Positions 25,336-33,132 of a DNA stretch of 64,000 nt are shown piece after piece. Origin of the DNA: Dyadobacter soli (GTDB taxonomy: Bacteria > Bacteroidota > Bacteroidia > Cytophagales > Spirosomataceae); NCBI RefSeq assembly GCF_900101885.1, contig NZ_FNAN01000013.1, positions 62,001-126,000 of the forward strand, given 5' to 3'. The number at the start of each line of letters is the position of its first letter. The stretch's first letter is position 1. The position numbers were made by a program, and so were the translations under genes. Below the pieces are notes generated by a model. That model was not told the origin of the DNA and searched no databases. It worked only from the letters and a program-made list of their open reading frames with translations.

Positions 25336-27225
25336 TTAACTAAAACTCACGCAATCGCAGATCGCCTGCATGTTCGCTTGGGTGACGGCATCAATGTACT
25401 GACGGCCGTGCTGATCGCTGCTCATGCTCACGCCGGAGAGCTGGCCGCAGAGGTATTCGTAAATAGCGTTGATAATATCCGTAGTGTAATATTCCGACGA
25501 TGTGTCGGCAACGTTATTGTACGGCGGGGTGATGATGTTCGCATTCGAGCCATCGGTAAACTGGACAGTTGCCTGTGCGAAGGTTAACGTCGGTTTTTCG
25601 CCTGCGGTAGCAGGAATTTGAAAACCCATGAGCAGGATAATATGGTCGTCTTTGGAATTGTCGCCAATCTCGTAGTCGATTTTACATGAAACAAATATCC
25701 CGAGCTGCGCCGAAACGGACGATTCCTGGTACCAGGTGCGGAACGGGCACGACTCGTAAAAATATTCCGAAGCCTGATCGAAGGGGTAGGTGCCGCCGTC
25801 GAGGCTGTTTTCCTGTTGCCAGTTTTGCACAGAACCATTCCCTATCCTGGAATTGAGGCTCCCAGGGAAACTTCCGTTATCGAATGCCATCGTGTAGTTT
25901 TCGCGTGGGTCGCCCGAGTTCGAATAAATGGTTGTGTTGAAGGGCTTGGCTACCGTTGTGCACAAACGGTTGATCGTATGGCAAACTACCGGCAGGAAAT
26001 AGAACTGCCCGCCATTGTCGGTTATCTTGTAAATCGCAGCCGAAAACTTGTTGAATGCGGCCGTTACAAAATCGAAAACCTCCACAAATGCCTCGGCTGC
26101 TTCTTCTGAAACGCCAAAACTCTCAATGGCGCCCGTGGTACCGAGCATCCAGGCCTCGAAATCCACGGCATCGATCACCGCATCGGAAATCTGGTAGGCA
26201 CCGTTCAGATTCATATCATAATGCTGGATCGAGACCAGCGAGCCGGTGTTGTCGAAATAGGCGTCGAAATTGCAGGTATCGTCAAACGAAAACGCGGGGT
26301 TCTGATGCTTCAGACTCATCGAATATTTCGTCCAACCGTTCGTGGGAAGGTTGGTGGTATTATCGTCGTCGTAGCTGGAAAGCGATTGTTTGGCTGACTG
26401 TTCGGTAAACTCCGGGCAATCAATGGTATAAGTAGAATCCTCCACCATGTACACCACCTTGTTGTCGCTTTCGCTGCTCGAAGGATAGGGGTAGAGATTG
26501 TAAAACGTCGAAAAATCGACGTAGGGGCGGGAGTAAGAAGTATTCCAGAATTCCGGCTCATACGTATAGAGCAGGAACGACTGGATCTGATCGTTCCAAT
26601 CGCCTACTTCGGTGCCGTCGAGATTGAAGCGACCGACCTCGTTGAGGTCCGAGTAAGGGACGTAAGGGGCAATTTTCGAAAAATTACCTTCGAAATCAGT
26701 CTGGTCGAAAATGATCAGCCACGCATTCGGTCCCGTTTTCAGGGACGAGACGCTGCCCGTGCCGCTCATTTTATCGCTGTCGGGCCAGCCGATATCCGAC
26801 AATGAGCCCGCATTGTATGGACCGGTAAAAACACCGCTATCGCCCAGGTAGTCACTGTTTTCACCAAATAACACCTGGTTCAGGTTCAGGTCGGTCAGCT
26901 GGCTCCTGCTCGGCCACGACGTGGTAGTCCAGAACGACGGCTCCTGCTTATAAATGATGAAACTCTGAATCGCATTCTTCCATACCCCCTCGTTTCCGCC
27001 CGATTGGTTGACGCGTTCAACGTGGTTCAAGTCGCTTTCCGGCGTATTTGGGGGAATCATCCAAAGGTTTCCGTTGTAGCTGGTCTGATCAAAAACGATC
27101 ACCCAGGCATCCCCGGTTTTCAGCGAATCGTTGTTGGCATCGATATTATCCTGGCCCTGTGCGCCATTATAAGAGTCGCTTCCACCGCTGTAATTGTTGT
27201 TATTCCAAAGTTCCAAGTCTGCCAT
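25336..27225 (-). CDS. Uncharacterised 629-residue protein with N-terminal beta/gamma-crystallin-like repeats
   Basis: No signal peptide; the protein starts MADLELWNNNNYSGGSDSY. Crystallin Greek-key signatures (aromatic-x4-aromatic-x-Gly) occur at WNNNNYSG (about residue 6), FDQTSYNG (about 45) and FDQTDFEG (about 158), with a looser one at FGENSDYLG (about 118), so two crystallin-like domains fill residues 1-215. The usual Ca-binding D/NxxS/TS is altered (NAIQS, DQIQS). The rest (about 260-629) is rich in Asp, Asn, Ser, Tyr and Phe and has no family I recognise; it contains several Cys near the end (CGQ, CDC). Single gene, preceded by a repeat-rich region. It could be a surface, stress or spore-coat-like protein; function is unknown. 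Confidence 0.6.
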   Translation of the reverse strand: MADLELWNNNNYSGGSDSYNGAQGQDNIDANNDSLKTGDAWVIVFDQTSYNGNLWMIPPNTPESDLNHVERVNQSGGNEGVWKNAIQSFIIYKQEPSFWTTTSWPSRSQLTDLNLNQVLFGENSDYLGDSGVFTGPYNAGSLSDIGWPDSDKMSGTGSVSSLKTGPNAWLIIFDQTDFEGNFSKIAPYVPYSDLNEVGRFNLDGTEVGDWNDQIQSFLLYTYEPEFWNTSYSRPYVDFSTFYNLYPYPSSSESDNKVVYMVEDSTYTIDCPEFTEQSAKQSLSSYDDDNTTNLPTNGWTKYSMSLKHQNPAFSFDDTCNFDAYFDNTGSLVSIQHYDMNLNGAYQISDAVIDAVDFEAWMLGTTGAIESFGVSEEAAEAFVEVFDFVTAAFNKFSAAIYKITDNGGQFYFLPVVCHTINRLCTTVAKPFNTTIYSNSGDPRENYTMAFDNGSFPGSLNSRIGNGSVQNWQQENSLDGGTYPFDQASEYFYESCPFRTWYQESSVSAQLGIFVSCKIDYEIGDNSKDDHIILLMGFQIPATAGEKPTLTFAQATVQFTDGSNANIITPPYNNVADTSSEYYTTDIINAIYEYLCGQLSGVSMSSDQHGRQYIDAVTQANMQAICDCVSFS

Positions 27226-27435
27226 AAAGCGTTTTGAAGTGATAGGTTGGATAAAATACTGTACAAAATCGTAGAATTTATTTGTACAAGTAGTTTAGAT
27301 GATAAACTTACCGCTGGACGCTTTGGGGATTGATTTAACGGTCGAAGAGGGGGCGGTGCAGGGAAGGTTGGCAAGTCAAATCAGCCGAGAAGAGACAAGG
27401 TAAGTGATTCGGCTAGGGAAAACGCGCCGTGACAA
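27226..27435. other. Intergenic region upstream of the crystallin-like gene
   Basis: No gene seen. AT-rich near the crystallin-like start, where its promoter is expected; no precise promoter match could be fixed. The palindromic element follows directly. Confidence 0.4.
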
Positions 27436-27607
27436 ATCGCGTAGCGATGTAATATTGGTAGCAAAATGGTACCAGACAAATCTGACGAAATCCCGTCAGG
27501 GATGTAACGACGGTGCAAGCTTGGGCGATGTCGTTACATGCCCAGGGGGCATTTATGGAAATGGCGATGTTTAGGTTATGCTACCAATGTTGCATGCCTG
27601 ATGGCAT
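27436..27607. repeat. Nested palindromic repeat cluster (REP/BIME- or MITE-like)
   Basis: Four short hairpins lie in symmetric order: ATCGC-GTA-GCGAT (27436-27448), ATCCC-GTCA-GGGAT (27490-27503), ATGCCC-AGG-GGGCAT (27538-27552) and ATGCC-TGAT-GGCAT (27594-27607). The sequence flanking the outer pair is itself inverted (ATTGGTAGCA at 27454-27463 against TGCTACCAAT at 27579-27588), as is that of the inner pair (GTAACGAC at 27504-27511 against GTCGTTAC at 27530-27537). The whole element is thus a 172-bp palindrome of palindromes, as in REP clusters moved by RAYT-type transposases. No such transposase is in the window. Confidence 0.75.
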
Positions 27608-27644
27608 TTACTTGTCGTCATAATGCCCTCGTGCCGCCAACCTG

Positions 27645-28559
27645 TCACACCCCGGGCGGCTCCGCCACCACCTCCCTTTCCATCGCCAGCAAAAACACCG
27701 TCGAAATAATCAACCCCGCGCCAATGTAATCCATCACCAAAAACGGCACGCCGAGCCAGCTGACGGATAGCACGGCGGCAGACAGGGGTTCGGCGGAGGT
27801 GAGGAGGCTGGCTTTCTGGCCGCCGATGTGTTTTACGCCGGTGAGGTAGGCGTAAAATGGGATAAGGGTGCCGAAGAGGACGACGAATGCGGTGTAGGCG
27901 TAGGTATGCGCGTCCCAGAGGCCGTCGGTGTGCCAGGGGGCGCGTACGAGCGAGATGCCGATGCCGCCGATGAGCAGGCCCCATCCGATGATGGTCGTCT
28001 CGTGGTATCGTTTCAGGAGCGATTCAGGCTGGATGGTGTACATGGCCAGGCTCGCGGCGGAGGCGATGCCCCACGCGAGCGCTGTGCCCGAAATGGCGAG
28101 TTCGCCGGGCTTACCGTGGGTGACGAGCAGGAAAGTGCCGAGCATGGCGACGGCGATGGCTACCAGGTTGAGCGGCCGCAAAGGTTTCCTGAATTTGACG
28201 GCCAGATAAACGGCGATCATAATGGGGCTGGTGAATTGCAGGATGGTGGCGGTGGCGGCATTGGAATGTTTGATAGCCGCGAAATAAGTGTACTGCACCG
28301 TCAGCATTCCAAGGATACCGAAAGATAGAAGGCGGAGTGCGTCGCGCTTGTCCTTCCAGGGCGCCAGGGTGTCGGCATTTTTCCGAAGGCCGCTGATGGC
28401 CACGAGGGCAATGCCGGATACGAGCATTCGGACCGACATCAGCCATTCGACGCTGATGTGTTGTTGCTGAAATAAAAACTGACTGAATGTACCCGATACG
28501 CCCCACAAACTGGCTGCGATAAGCACCATAGCGATTCCCTTCCCCGCCTGATTTTGCAT
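27645..28559 (-). CDS. EamA-family (DMT superfamily) inner-membrane transporter
   Basis: 304 residues with ten predicted membrane segments in two EamA halves: the first begins IAMVLIAASLWGVSGTFSQFLF, the second ISGTALAWGIASAASLAMYTI. The glycine-rich SAEPLSAAVLSV segment near residue 255 is typical of this family, which exports amino acids and other metabolites by proton antiport. It is transcribed away from an Lrp/AsnC-type regulator 108 bp away, a common exporter/regulator pairing that suggests amino-acid-responsive control. A -7 box TAATTTTG is present on the minus strand (complement of 28589-28596), 30 bp before the ATG. Confidence 0.9.
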   Translation of the reverse strand: MQNQAGKGIAMVLIAASLWGVSGTFSQFLFQQQHISVEWLMSVRMLVSGIALVAISGLRKNADTLAPWKDKRDALRLLSFGILGMLTVQYTYFAAIKHSNAATATILQFTSPIMIAVYLAVKFRKPLRPLNLVAIAVAMLGTFLLVTHGKPGELAISGTALAWGIASAASLAMYTIQPESLLKRYHETTIIGWGLLIGGIGISLVRAPWHTDGLWDAHTYAYTAFVVLFGTLIPFYAYLTGVKHIGGQKASLLTSAEPLSAAVLSVSWLGVPFLVMDYIGAGLIISTVFLLAMEREVVAEPPGV

Positions 28560-28588
28560 TTTGAACTGATAGAATTAAGATTGTCACG

Positions 28589-28596
28589 CAAAATTA
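28589..28596 (-). promoter_or_regulatory. -7 box for the EamA transporter gene
   Basis: The complement reads TAATTTTG, an exact match to TAnnTTTG, 30 bp upstream of the transporter ATG. No TTTG is seen at the -33 position, so an activator such as the divergent Lrp-type protein may be needed. Confidence 0.45.
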
Positions 28597-28667
28597 GTTT
28601 CGGCAAGGCGTAATTTTTCCTCGATTTTCGGGGCATATTTGCAATTTTGTTTCGTCAAAAAGTCATT

Positions 28668-29138
28668 ATGATCGCACTCGACGCATTCGACATTTCCATT
28701 CTTTCGATCCTCCAAACGGATAACACCACGCCCCAGCGGGACATAGGGGAGCGGATCGGGCTATCGGCGCCGGCGGTACAGCGGCGCATCAAGCGGCTTC
28801 GCGAAACGGGTGTCATCCGGGCGGATATTTCGGTACTCGATCCGGAGAAACTCGGCCGTCCGATCACGATTTTTACGGAAGTGAAAATGGAAGTCGAGAA
28901 GGTGGAGATCGTGCGGCAGGCGAAGGAAATTTTTAGCGGCACGCCGCAGGTGCAGCAATGCTATTACGTAACGGGCGATGTCGATTTTATCTTGATCCTC
29001 GTGGTTTACAGTATGAAAGAATATGAAGAACTGACGCAGCAGTTGTTTTTCGGGAACAATAATGTTAAAAACTTCAAAACCAGTATCGTACTCGATATCG
29101 TTAAAGCCGGCTTGAATATTCCGGTCAATAAGCAATAA
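28668..29138 (+). CDS. Lrp/AsnC-family transcriptional regulator
   Basis: 156 residues from ATG 28668 (the TTG at 28647 would add seven residues before the normal family start MIALDAFDISILSILQ). An N-terminal AsnC-type helix-turn-helix (TPQRDIGERIGLSAPAVQRRIKRL, about residues 18-42) is followed by the RAM ligand-binding domain with YYVTGDVDFILILVV (about 100-115). These proteins form octamers or dimers of dimers and respond to amino acids. Divergent from the EamA exporter gene, so it most likely controls that exporter. Confidence 0.92.
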   Translation: MIALDAFDISILSILQTDNTTPQRDIGERIGLSAPAVQRRIKRLRETGVIRADISVLDPEKLGRPITIFTEVKMEVEKVEIVRQAKEIFSGTPQVQQCYYVTGDVDFILILVVYSMKEYEELTQQLFFGNNNVKNFKTSIVLDIVKAGLNIPVNKQ

Positions 29139-29143
29139 CTTTG
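29112..29143 (+). promoter_or_regulatory. Promoter of the GT92-like gene
   Basis: TTG (29112-29114), a 21-bp spacer, then TAACTTTG (29136-29143), an exact -7 box that overlaps the stop codon of the Lrp-type gene. It lies 34 bp before the downstream ATG. Confidence 0.55.
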
Positions 29144-29177
29144 GCACACGTCATCGACAAAATCTCATTAGCCATTT

Positions 29178-30029
29178 ATGTTTTCCATTCAAAAACTGCT
29201 TTCCAAATTCCGTAGCTCCGATATTGACCAAAAGGCTGAACCTGAGTATTATTTATCCGTTTGCTGCATTGTCAAAGACGAAAACGATTACCTGCCCGAA
29301 TGGCTGGATTATCACCGGAAAATAGGGGCCGGGCACTGCTATATTTACGATAATGGCAGCAAGACGCCCGTCAAAGAGCTGATCGATGCGCTGGGTTATG
29401 CCGGTTTCGTGACGGTTACGCGTATTCCCGGGCAGAACATGCATGTGAAGGCCTACCAGCATTGCCTCGATAACTTTGGTTATAAATCAAGATGGATCGC
29501 ATTCATTGATATGGATGAATTTATTGTGCCGAAAAACGAGAGCGCGAACCTGCCCGAATTCCTTGAAAAATATGAGAATTACGGAGGGTTAGGGCTGTCG
29601 TGGCTGATATTTGGTTCAAACAATCATATCAGTAAACCGGCCGGTAGCCAGTTGCAGAATTTCACGAGGCGATCGGAAATTTCTTTCCCGCCTAACCGCC
29701 ATATCAAAAGCATTGTGCAGCCCCGCCACGTGCGGTCGGCTTATAAATCGCATTGTTTCAAATTCAAGCCCGGGTTTTCCTGTGTGAACGAACATTTCGT
29801 GCCCATTGAAGAAGCAGTGGCCGACGTAAGCGTGGATACGATCCAGCTCAATCATTACTATTGCCGGTCACTGGAAGAATATCACCAGAAAATGGAAAGG
29901 GGAATCAGTGACACGAAACGCAAACGGAAGCTGGAAGAATTTCACAACCACGATAACGAATCGAATGCCGTGGAAGACACGACGATCCTTCGGATTTTAG
30001 AAAAACTCAAAACGGATCAGAACGCCTGA
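29178..30029 (+). CDS. Glycosyltransferase family 92-like protein (DUF23)
   Basis: 283 residues. The GT-A fold starts with LSVCCIVKDENDYLPEWLDYHRKIGAGHCYIYDNGS, and the metal-binding DxD-type motif is seen as WIAFIDMDEFIVP near residue 115. The distal LNHYYCRSLEEY segment, with His and Cys/Arg, is also a family feature. GT92 enzymes transfer galactose or related sugars from nucleotide sugars; bacterial members usually act in surface glycan or exopolysaccharide synthesis. No membrane segment or signal peptide is seen, so it acts in the cytoplasm. It has its own promoter and a terminator, so it is monocistronic and its acceptor cannot be inferred. Confidence 0.85.
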   Translation: MFSIQKLLSKFRSSDIDQKAEPEYYLSVCCIVKDENDYLPEWLDYHRKIGAGHCYIYDNGSKTPVKELIDALGYAGFVTVTRIPGQNMHVKAYQHCLDNFGYKSRWIAFIDMDEFIVPKNESANLPEFLEKYENYGGLGLSWLIFGSNNHISKPAGSQLQNFTRRSEISFPPNRHIKSIVQPRHVRSAYKSHCFKFKPGFSCVNEHFVPIEEAVADVSVDTIQLNHYYCRSLEEYHQKMERGISDTKRKRKLEEFHNHDNESNAVEDTTILRILEKLKTDQNA

Positions 30030-30038
30030 AATACAAAC

Positions 30039-30070
30039 AAAAAACCCCGGAACAGCATCCGGGGTTTTTT
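30039..30070. terminator. Bidirectional terminator
   Basis: AAAAAACCCCGGA and TCCGGGGTTTTTT are perfect inverted repeats around a six-base loop, with T runs on both strands. It serves both the GT92-like gene and the convergent small exported-protein gene. Confidence 0.9.
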
Positions 30071-30091
30071 AATGAGCCGATAACTGTGGTT

Positions 30092-30565
30092 CTATTCGGC
30101 GGATGGCGTTCCGCTGGTTTGTGTAGCCAGGTTCCGGTAATTGCCGGTCGTGCCGGTGTGGTTTTTCGTGTTTCTGGGCGACGAGCCGCTGCCTTCTTTT
30201 ACGGAGTTATCCGTCTCTGTGAGGTTTTTGCGACGGATTTCAATGGCTTCTTTGGAAAAGAGCATTGAATTGGCATGCGCCTGTTCCGAATACCGGCCCA
30301 CATCGTTGGCATTTTCATGCGTAGCACCGCCCGGGCGGTTGCTGCCGTCACCTTCACTGCTTTTCTGCGCTACCTGGTCGGTCGGATTGGGCTTATCCGA
30401 TGGTCCGGGACTTTTTTTCTCGGTCTCAGGGGTTGGCGTTTTTATGCCTTGGCCGGTTGCCTTGGTCGTTTTGGATTTGTCGGTGGAGCTGGTTGTGCTT
30501 TGGGCATAGGATGCGGAAGCTGCGCACAACAATGCGATTACCGCGGTTATCATCACTTTTTTCAT
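30092..30565 (-). CDS. Small exported hydrophilic protein of unknown function
   Basis: 157 residues with a clear signal peptide (MKKVMITAVIALLCAASASYA, cleavage after AYA-like ASYA). The mature part is low-complexity and hydrophilic, rich in Ser, Thr, Lys, Pro, Gly and Asn (for example TPETEKKSPGPSDKP), so it is probably disordered in the periplasm or at the cell surface. A more regular helix-like stretch, ANSMLFSKEAIEIRRKNLTE, lies near residue 100. No family recognised. It lies next to another small exported-protein gene on the same strand, 82 bp away. Confidence 0.6.
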   Translation of the reverse strand: MKKVMITAVIALLCAASASYAQSTTSSTDKSKTTKATGQGIKTPTPETEKKSPGPSDKPNPTDQVAQKSSEGDGSNRPGGATHENANDVGRYSEQAHANSMLFSKEAIEIRRKNLTETDNSVKEGSGSSPRNTKNHTGTTGNYRNLATQTSGTPSAE

Positions 30566-30647
30566 AATAAACTATGTGTTGGTTATTGATTTCATATTAA
30601 TTGTACCGCTAAAACTATGCCAGCCGCCAGCAATTTCCGCCAGTCGG

Positions 30648-31049
30648 TCAGGGCGTTTTGTTGATGAATTTCACATTGGATCGGATGTCGGTACGCAGCA
30701 CGCTTTGCTGACGGAAACGGCGCAGGTAACGTTGCGCAATGCTGTCGAGCGCGGCGCTTCTTTCTTTGGTTTTTTTGCCGAAAAACGTCACGACTTTGGT
30801 CGGCTCGGTGATGGTTTGTTTCGTATCGGTATCCTTCCAACGGCCGTTGGCGTCCCATTCCGTGTAACCTTCGGGGAAATAGGTGCTGATCACACTATCG
30901 CTGAAATTCTTCCATTGCTGCTCGCTCACGGTGCCGCCTCCCGGAATATCCCTCCCGAAATAGAGGTCGCTGCGCTGGTAGCCCGCGCAGGATGCGAGGC
31001 CGAGGCAGGCCACCATCGCCCAGTTTTGCATTCGTTTTAAGTTGATCAT
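30648..31049 (-). CDS. DUF3574-type lipoprotein
   Basis: 133 residues. A hydrophobic N-terminus ends in the lipobox LASC (Cys21), so it is a membrane-anchored lipoprotein. The mature part RSDLYFGRDIPGGGTVSEQQWKNF ... TKVVTFFGKKTKERSAALDSIAQRYLRRF matches the DUF3574 pattern: a first strand with YFGR, a helix beginning SEQQWKNF, and a strand before a long C-terminal helix. Function is not known for the family. An alternative ATG six codons downstream would also give a good lipoprotein signal. Confidence 0.7.
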   Translation of the reverse strand: MINLKRMQNWAMVACLGLASCAGYQRSDLYFGRDIPGGGTVSEQQWKNFSDSVISTYFPEGYTEWDANGRWKDTDTKQTITEPTKVVTFFGKKTKERSAALDSIAQRYLRRFRQQSVLRTDIRSNVKFINKTP

Positions 31050-31400
31050 CGTTCAGGTCGTACGTTTTGCAGTTTGAATGGGTAATTTAATGCACCCAAT
31101 TCTGCGCCGCAAGTTACTTCGGGTATTGTTAGCATAGAAATAAATTGACCAAATGTAGAAATCGGACTGCATTGATGCTTCCCAAACTTTCCCGCATTCA
31201 TCCCACGACAGCGGCGTCCGTCCCATTTTTTTGCGTTTTTCTGAATCAAAATTCACTTTTACGGCCAGTAGCGGTTACAAAAAACGCAGCTTGCCCCGTC
31301 CGAATCGACCTTCCTCTCGTGAATAATTTCCAGCGCAATGCCGCGGTTAAGGCCGTGCTGCATTTGGAATCGCAATGTCAAACCTTTAAACCATAGACGC
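31050..31400. other. Intergenic region, nothing recognised
   Basis: About 350 bp without a convincing gene. A 67-codon open frame on the minus strand (31053-31256) has no recognisable features. The region must hold the divergent promoters of the flanking genes, but no clear TAnnTTTG was fixed. Confidence 0.4.
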
Positions 31401-31979
31401 ATGAGCAGGAACATTTCTTGGATCAACGAAATCAAGAACAACACCGACGAAGATTACATTATCTGGTGCCACGACACCGACAATGAGGGCGAGTACCGGG
31501 ATTTTGTCACCGACAAGCCCGTGGGCAAAAATGACGGCGGCCAGCAGGTTATCATCAAAGCCGGTGCGCATCTCGTGGCGGGCGGCTGCGGTATTCCCGA
31601 CGGCGGCGATAAAGACGGAAAGCCCAAAGCCCGCGTGATTTGCGCCTATTCGGCAGCACAGAACCACAGCGGCGACCCGGGCGCCGGTCTGCGGATCAAC
31701 CGGGTGATGGGTGATGACGATCAGGATAAAATCGTGTACCGTGACCATTATACTACCAGGCAGCTCGCCGAGATCATTTTTCCCCGCGGTATGGAGCAGA
31801 ACATTATCCTCCGGATCGACGCGGACGGAATTTACCTCGACATCAAGGAAGCCAAAACGTCGTCGGAATGGCAGGCGTACCTGTTCGGGCAAAAATTGAA
31901 AGACTTCTTCGAGGAACTGGCTCCCGAGCTGGCGAAACTGGCAATCCAGGCTGCTCAGAAAGCATTGGAAGCGGTCTGA
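31401..31979 (+). CDS. Uncharacterised 192-residue cytosolic protein
   Basis: Start at ATG 31401 (MSRNISWINEIKNNTDED); the longer open frame upstream is rich in Arg and Cys and unlike the rest. No signal peptide or membrane segment. The first two thirds look like a small beta-sandwich (VIIKAGAHLVAGGCGIPDGG, ARVICAYS, LRINRVMGDDDQDKIVY, NIILRIDADGIYLDIKEAK), and the last 40 residues form a helix rich in Glu, Leu, Ala and Lys (KLKDFFEELAPELAKLAIQAAQKAL). I do not recognise a family. It has its own terminator. Confidence 0.55.
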   Translation: MSRNISWINEIKNNTDEDYIIWCHDTDNEGEYRDFVTDKPVGKNDGGQQVIIKAGAHLVAGGCGIPDGGDKDGKPKARVICAYSAAQNHSGDPGAGLRINRVMGDDDQDKIVYRDHYTTRQLAEIIFPRGMEQNIILRIDADGIYLDIKEAKTSSEWQAYLFGQKLKDFFEELAPELAKLAIQAAQKALEAV

Positions 31980-32004
31980 TCGCGAGATTTGCAGTCATTT
32001 TCCC

Positions 32005-32047
32005 GCCCTGTTCTCCGCCTTATCCGGCCGGGGAGCAGGGCTTTTTT
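32005..32047 (+). terminator. Rho-independent terminator
   Basis: GCCCTG (32005-32010) pairs with CAGGGC (32036-32041), the stem is prolonged by TCTCC/GGGGA-type pairs, and six T follow. It terminates the preceding 192-residue protein gene. Confidence 0.75.
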
Positions 32048-32151
32048 ATGATGGATAGCGCGATACCGGTAGCGTCTGGCCCGGAAATTATCTATTTTTA
32101 AACACCGCTGTCAGTACGCTCGTTAAGGCATTCATCAAAAACGAAAAGGTC

Positions 32152-33072
32152 ATGCAGAAAATCGTCCCGCATTTATGGTTTGACAAGGAAGCTGCGGAAG
32201 CGGCAGAATTTTACGCATCGATATTCCCGGAATCGCGGGTTACCAGCATTACACGTATGGAAGACACGCCGTCGGGCGACGCGGATATGGTCATTTTCGA
32301 GCTCTGGGGCCAGAAGTTCATGGCGATCAGCGCCGGCCCGATCTTCAAACCCAATCCATCCATTTCCTTCATGGTTAACTTCGACGCGCTGTTTTTTGGC
32401 GGTTCGCAGGAGGCTGCGCGGGAGAAAATCGACGAGGTGTGGAACAAGCTGTCGGAAGATGGGAGCGCGCTGATGCCGATCGACGAATATCCGTTCAGCA
32501 AGCGGTATGGCTGGGTGCAGGACAAATACGGGGTTTCATGGCAGCTCATTCTCACCAATCCGGAAGGAGAGCCGAGGCCGACGATCATTACCTCGCTGCT
32601 GTTTGTGGGCGAGCAATGCGGCCGGGCCGAGGAAGCGATCAATTTCTATTGTTCCGTCTTCAAAAACTCGAAACTGGGCTCGATTCACCGCTACCCCGAG
32701 GGCGGCCCGGGGCCGGACAAGCCCGGTACGGTGATGTTCGCGGATTTCAAACTGGAAGATTCGTGGTTTACCGCGATGGATAGCGGGCATGTCCATAAAT
32801 TCAATTTCGACGAAGGCGTATCCATCGTCGTGAACTGCGACGATCAGCAGGAAATGGATTATTTTACCCAAAAACTATCGGCGGTACCCGAAGCGGAGCA
32901 ATGCGGATGGATCAAGGATAAATTCGGGGTATCGTGGCAAATCACGCCCATTGAACTGGAAGAAATGATGGTAAATGCCTCCCGCGAAGAGCTTAACCGG
33001 GTTACGCAGGCATTGCTGCCAATGAAGCGGCTGGAAATAGCCCCTCTGAAAAAGGCATTTGAAGGAAAATAA
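32152..33072 (+). CDS. Two-domain PhnB/VOC-superfamily protein
   Basis: 306 residues made of two PhnB-like (3-demethylubiquinone 3-methyltransferase-type) vicinal-oxygen-chelate domains. The first spans residues 1-140 (KIVPHLWFDKEAAEAAEFYASIFPESRV ... DKYGVSWQLI), the second about 150-270 (TSLLFVGEQCGRAEEAINFYCSVFKNSKL ... DKFGVSWQIT). The repeated DK(Y/F)GVSWQ ending in each half points to an internal duplication. VOC proteins bind a metal and act as isomerases, dioxygenases or resistance proteins; this subgroup is uncharacterised. Monocistronic between two terminators. Confidence 0.88.
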   Translation: MQKIVPHLWFDKEAAEAAEFYASIFPESRVTSITRMEDTPSGDADMVIFELWGQKFMAISAGPIFKPNPSISFMVNFDALFFGGSQEAAREKIDEVWNKLSEDGSALMPIDEYPFSKRYGWVQDKYGVSWQLILTNPEGEPRPTIITSLLFVGEQCGRAEEAINFYCSVFKNSKLGSIHRYPEGGPGPDKPGTVMFADFKLEDSWFTAMDSGHVHKFNFDEGVSIVVNCDDQQEMDYFTQKLSAVPEAEQCGWIKDKFGVSWQITPIELEEMMVNASREELNRVTQALLPMKRLEIAPLKKAFEGK

Positions 33073-33081
33073 GCCATTCAA

Positions 33082-33124
33082 AAACCCGACGGCGCATGAT
33101 CTCAGCGCCGTCGGGTTTCTTTTT
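33082..33124. terminator. Bidirectional terminator
   Basis: AAACCCGACGGCGC (33082-33095) and GCGCCGTCGGGTTT (33105-33118) are a perfect 14-bp inverted repeat with flanking A and T runs, between convergent genes. Confidence 0.9.
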
Positions 33125-33132
33125 AACACCAC

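Noticed and set aside
31053..31256. 67-codon minus-strand open frame
   Set aside because: No recognisable domain, signal or operon context; composition is not informative.
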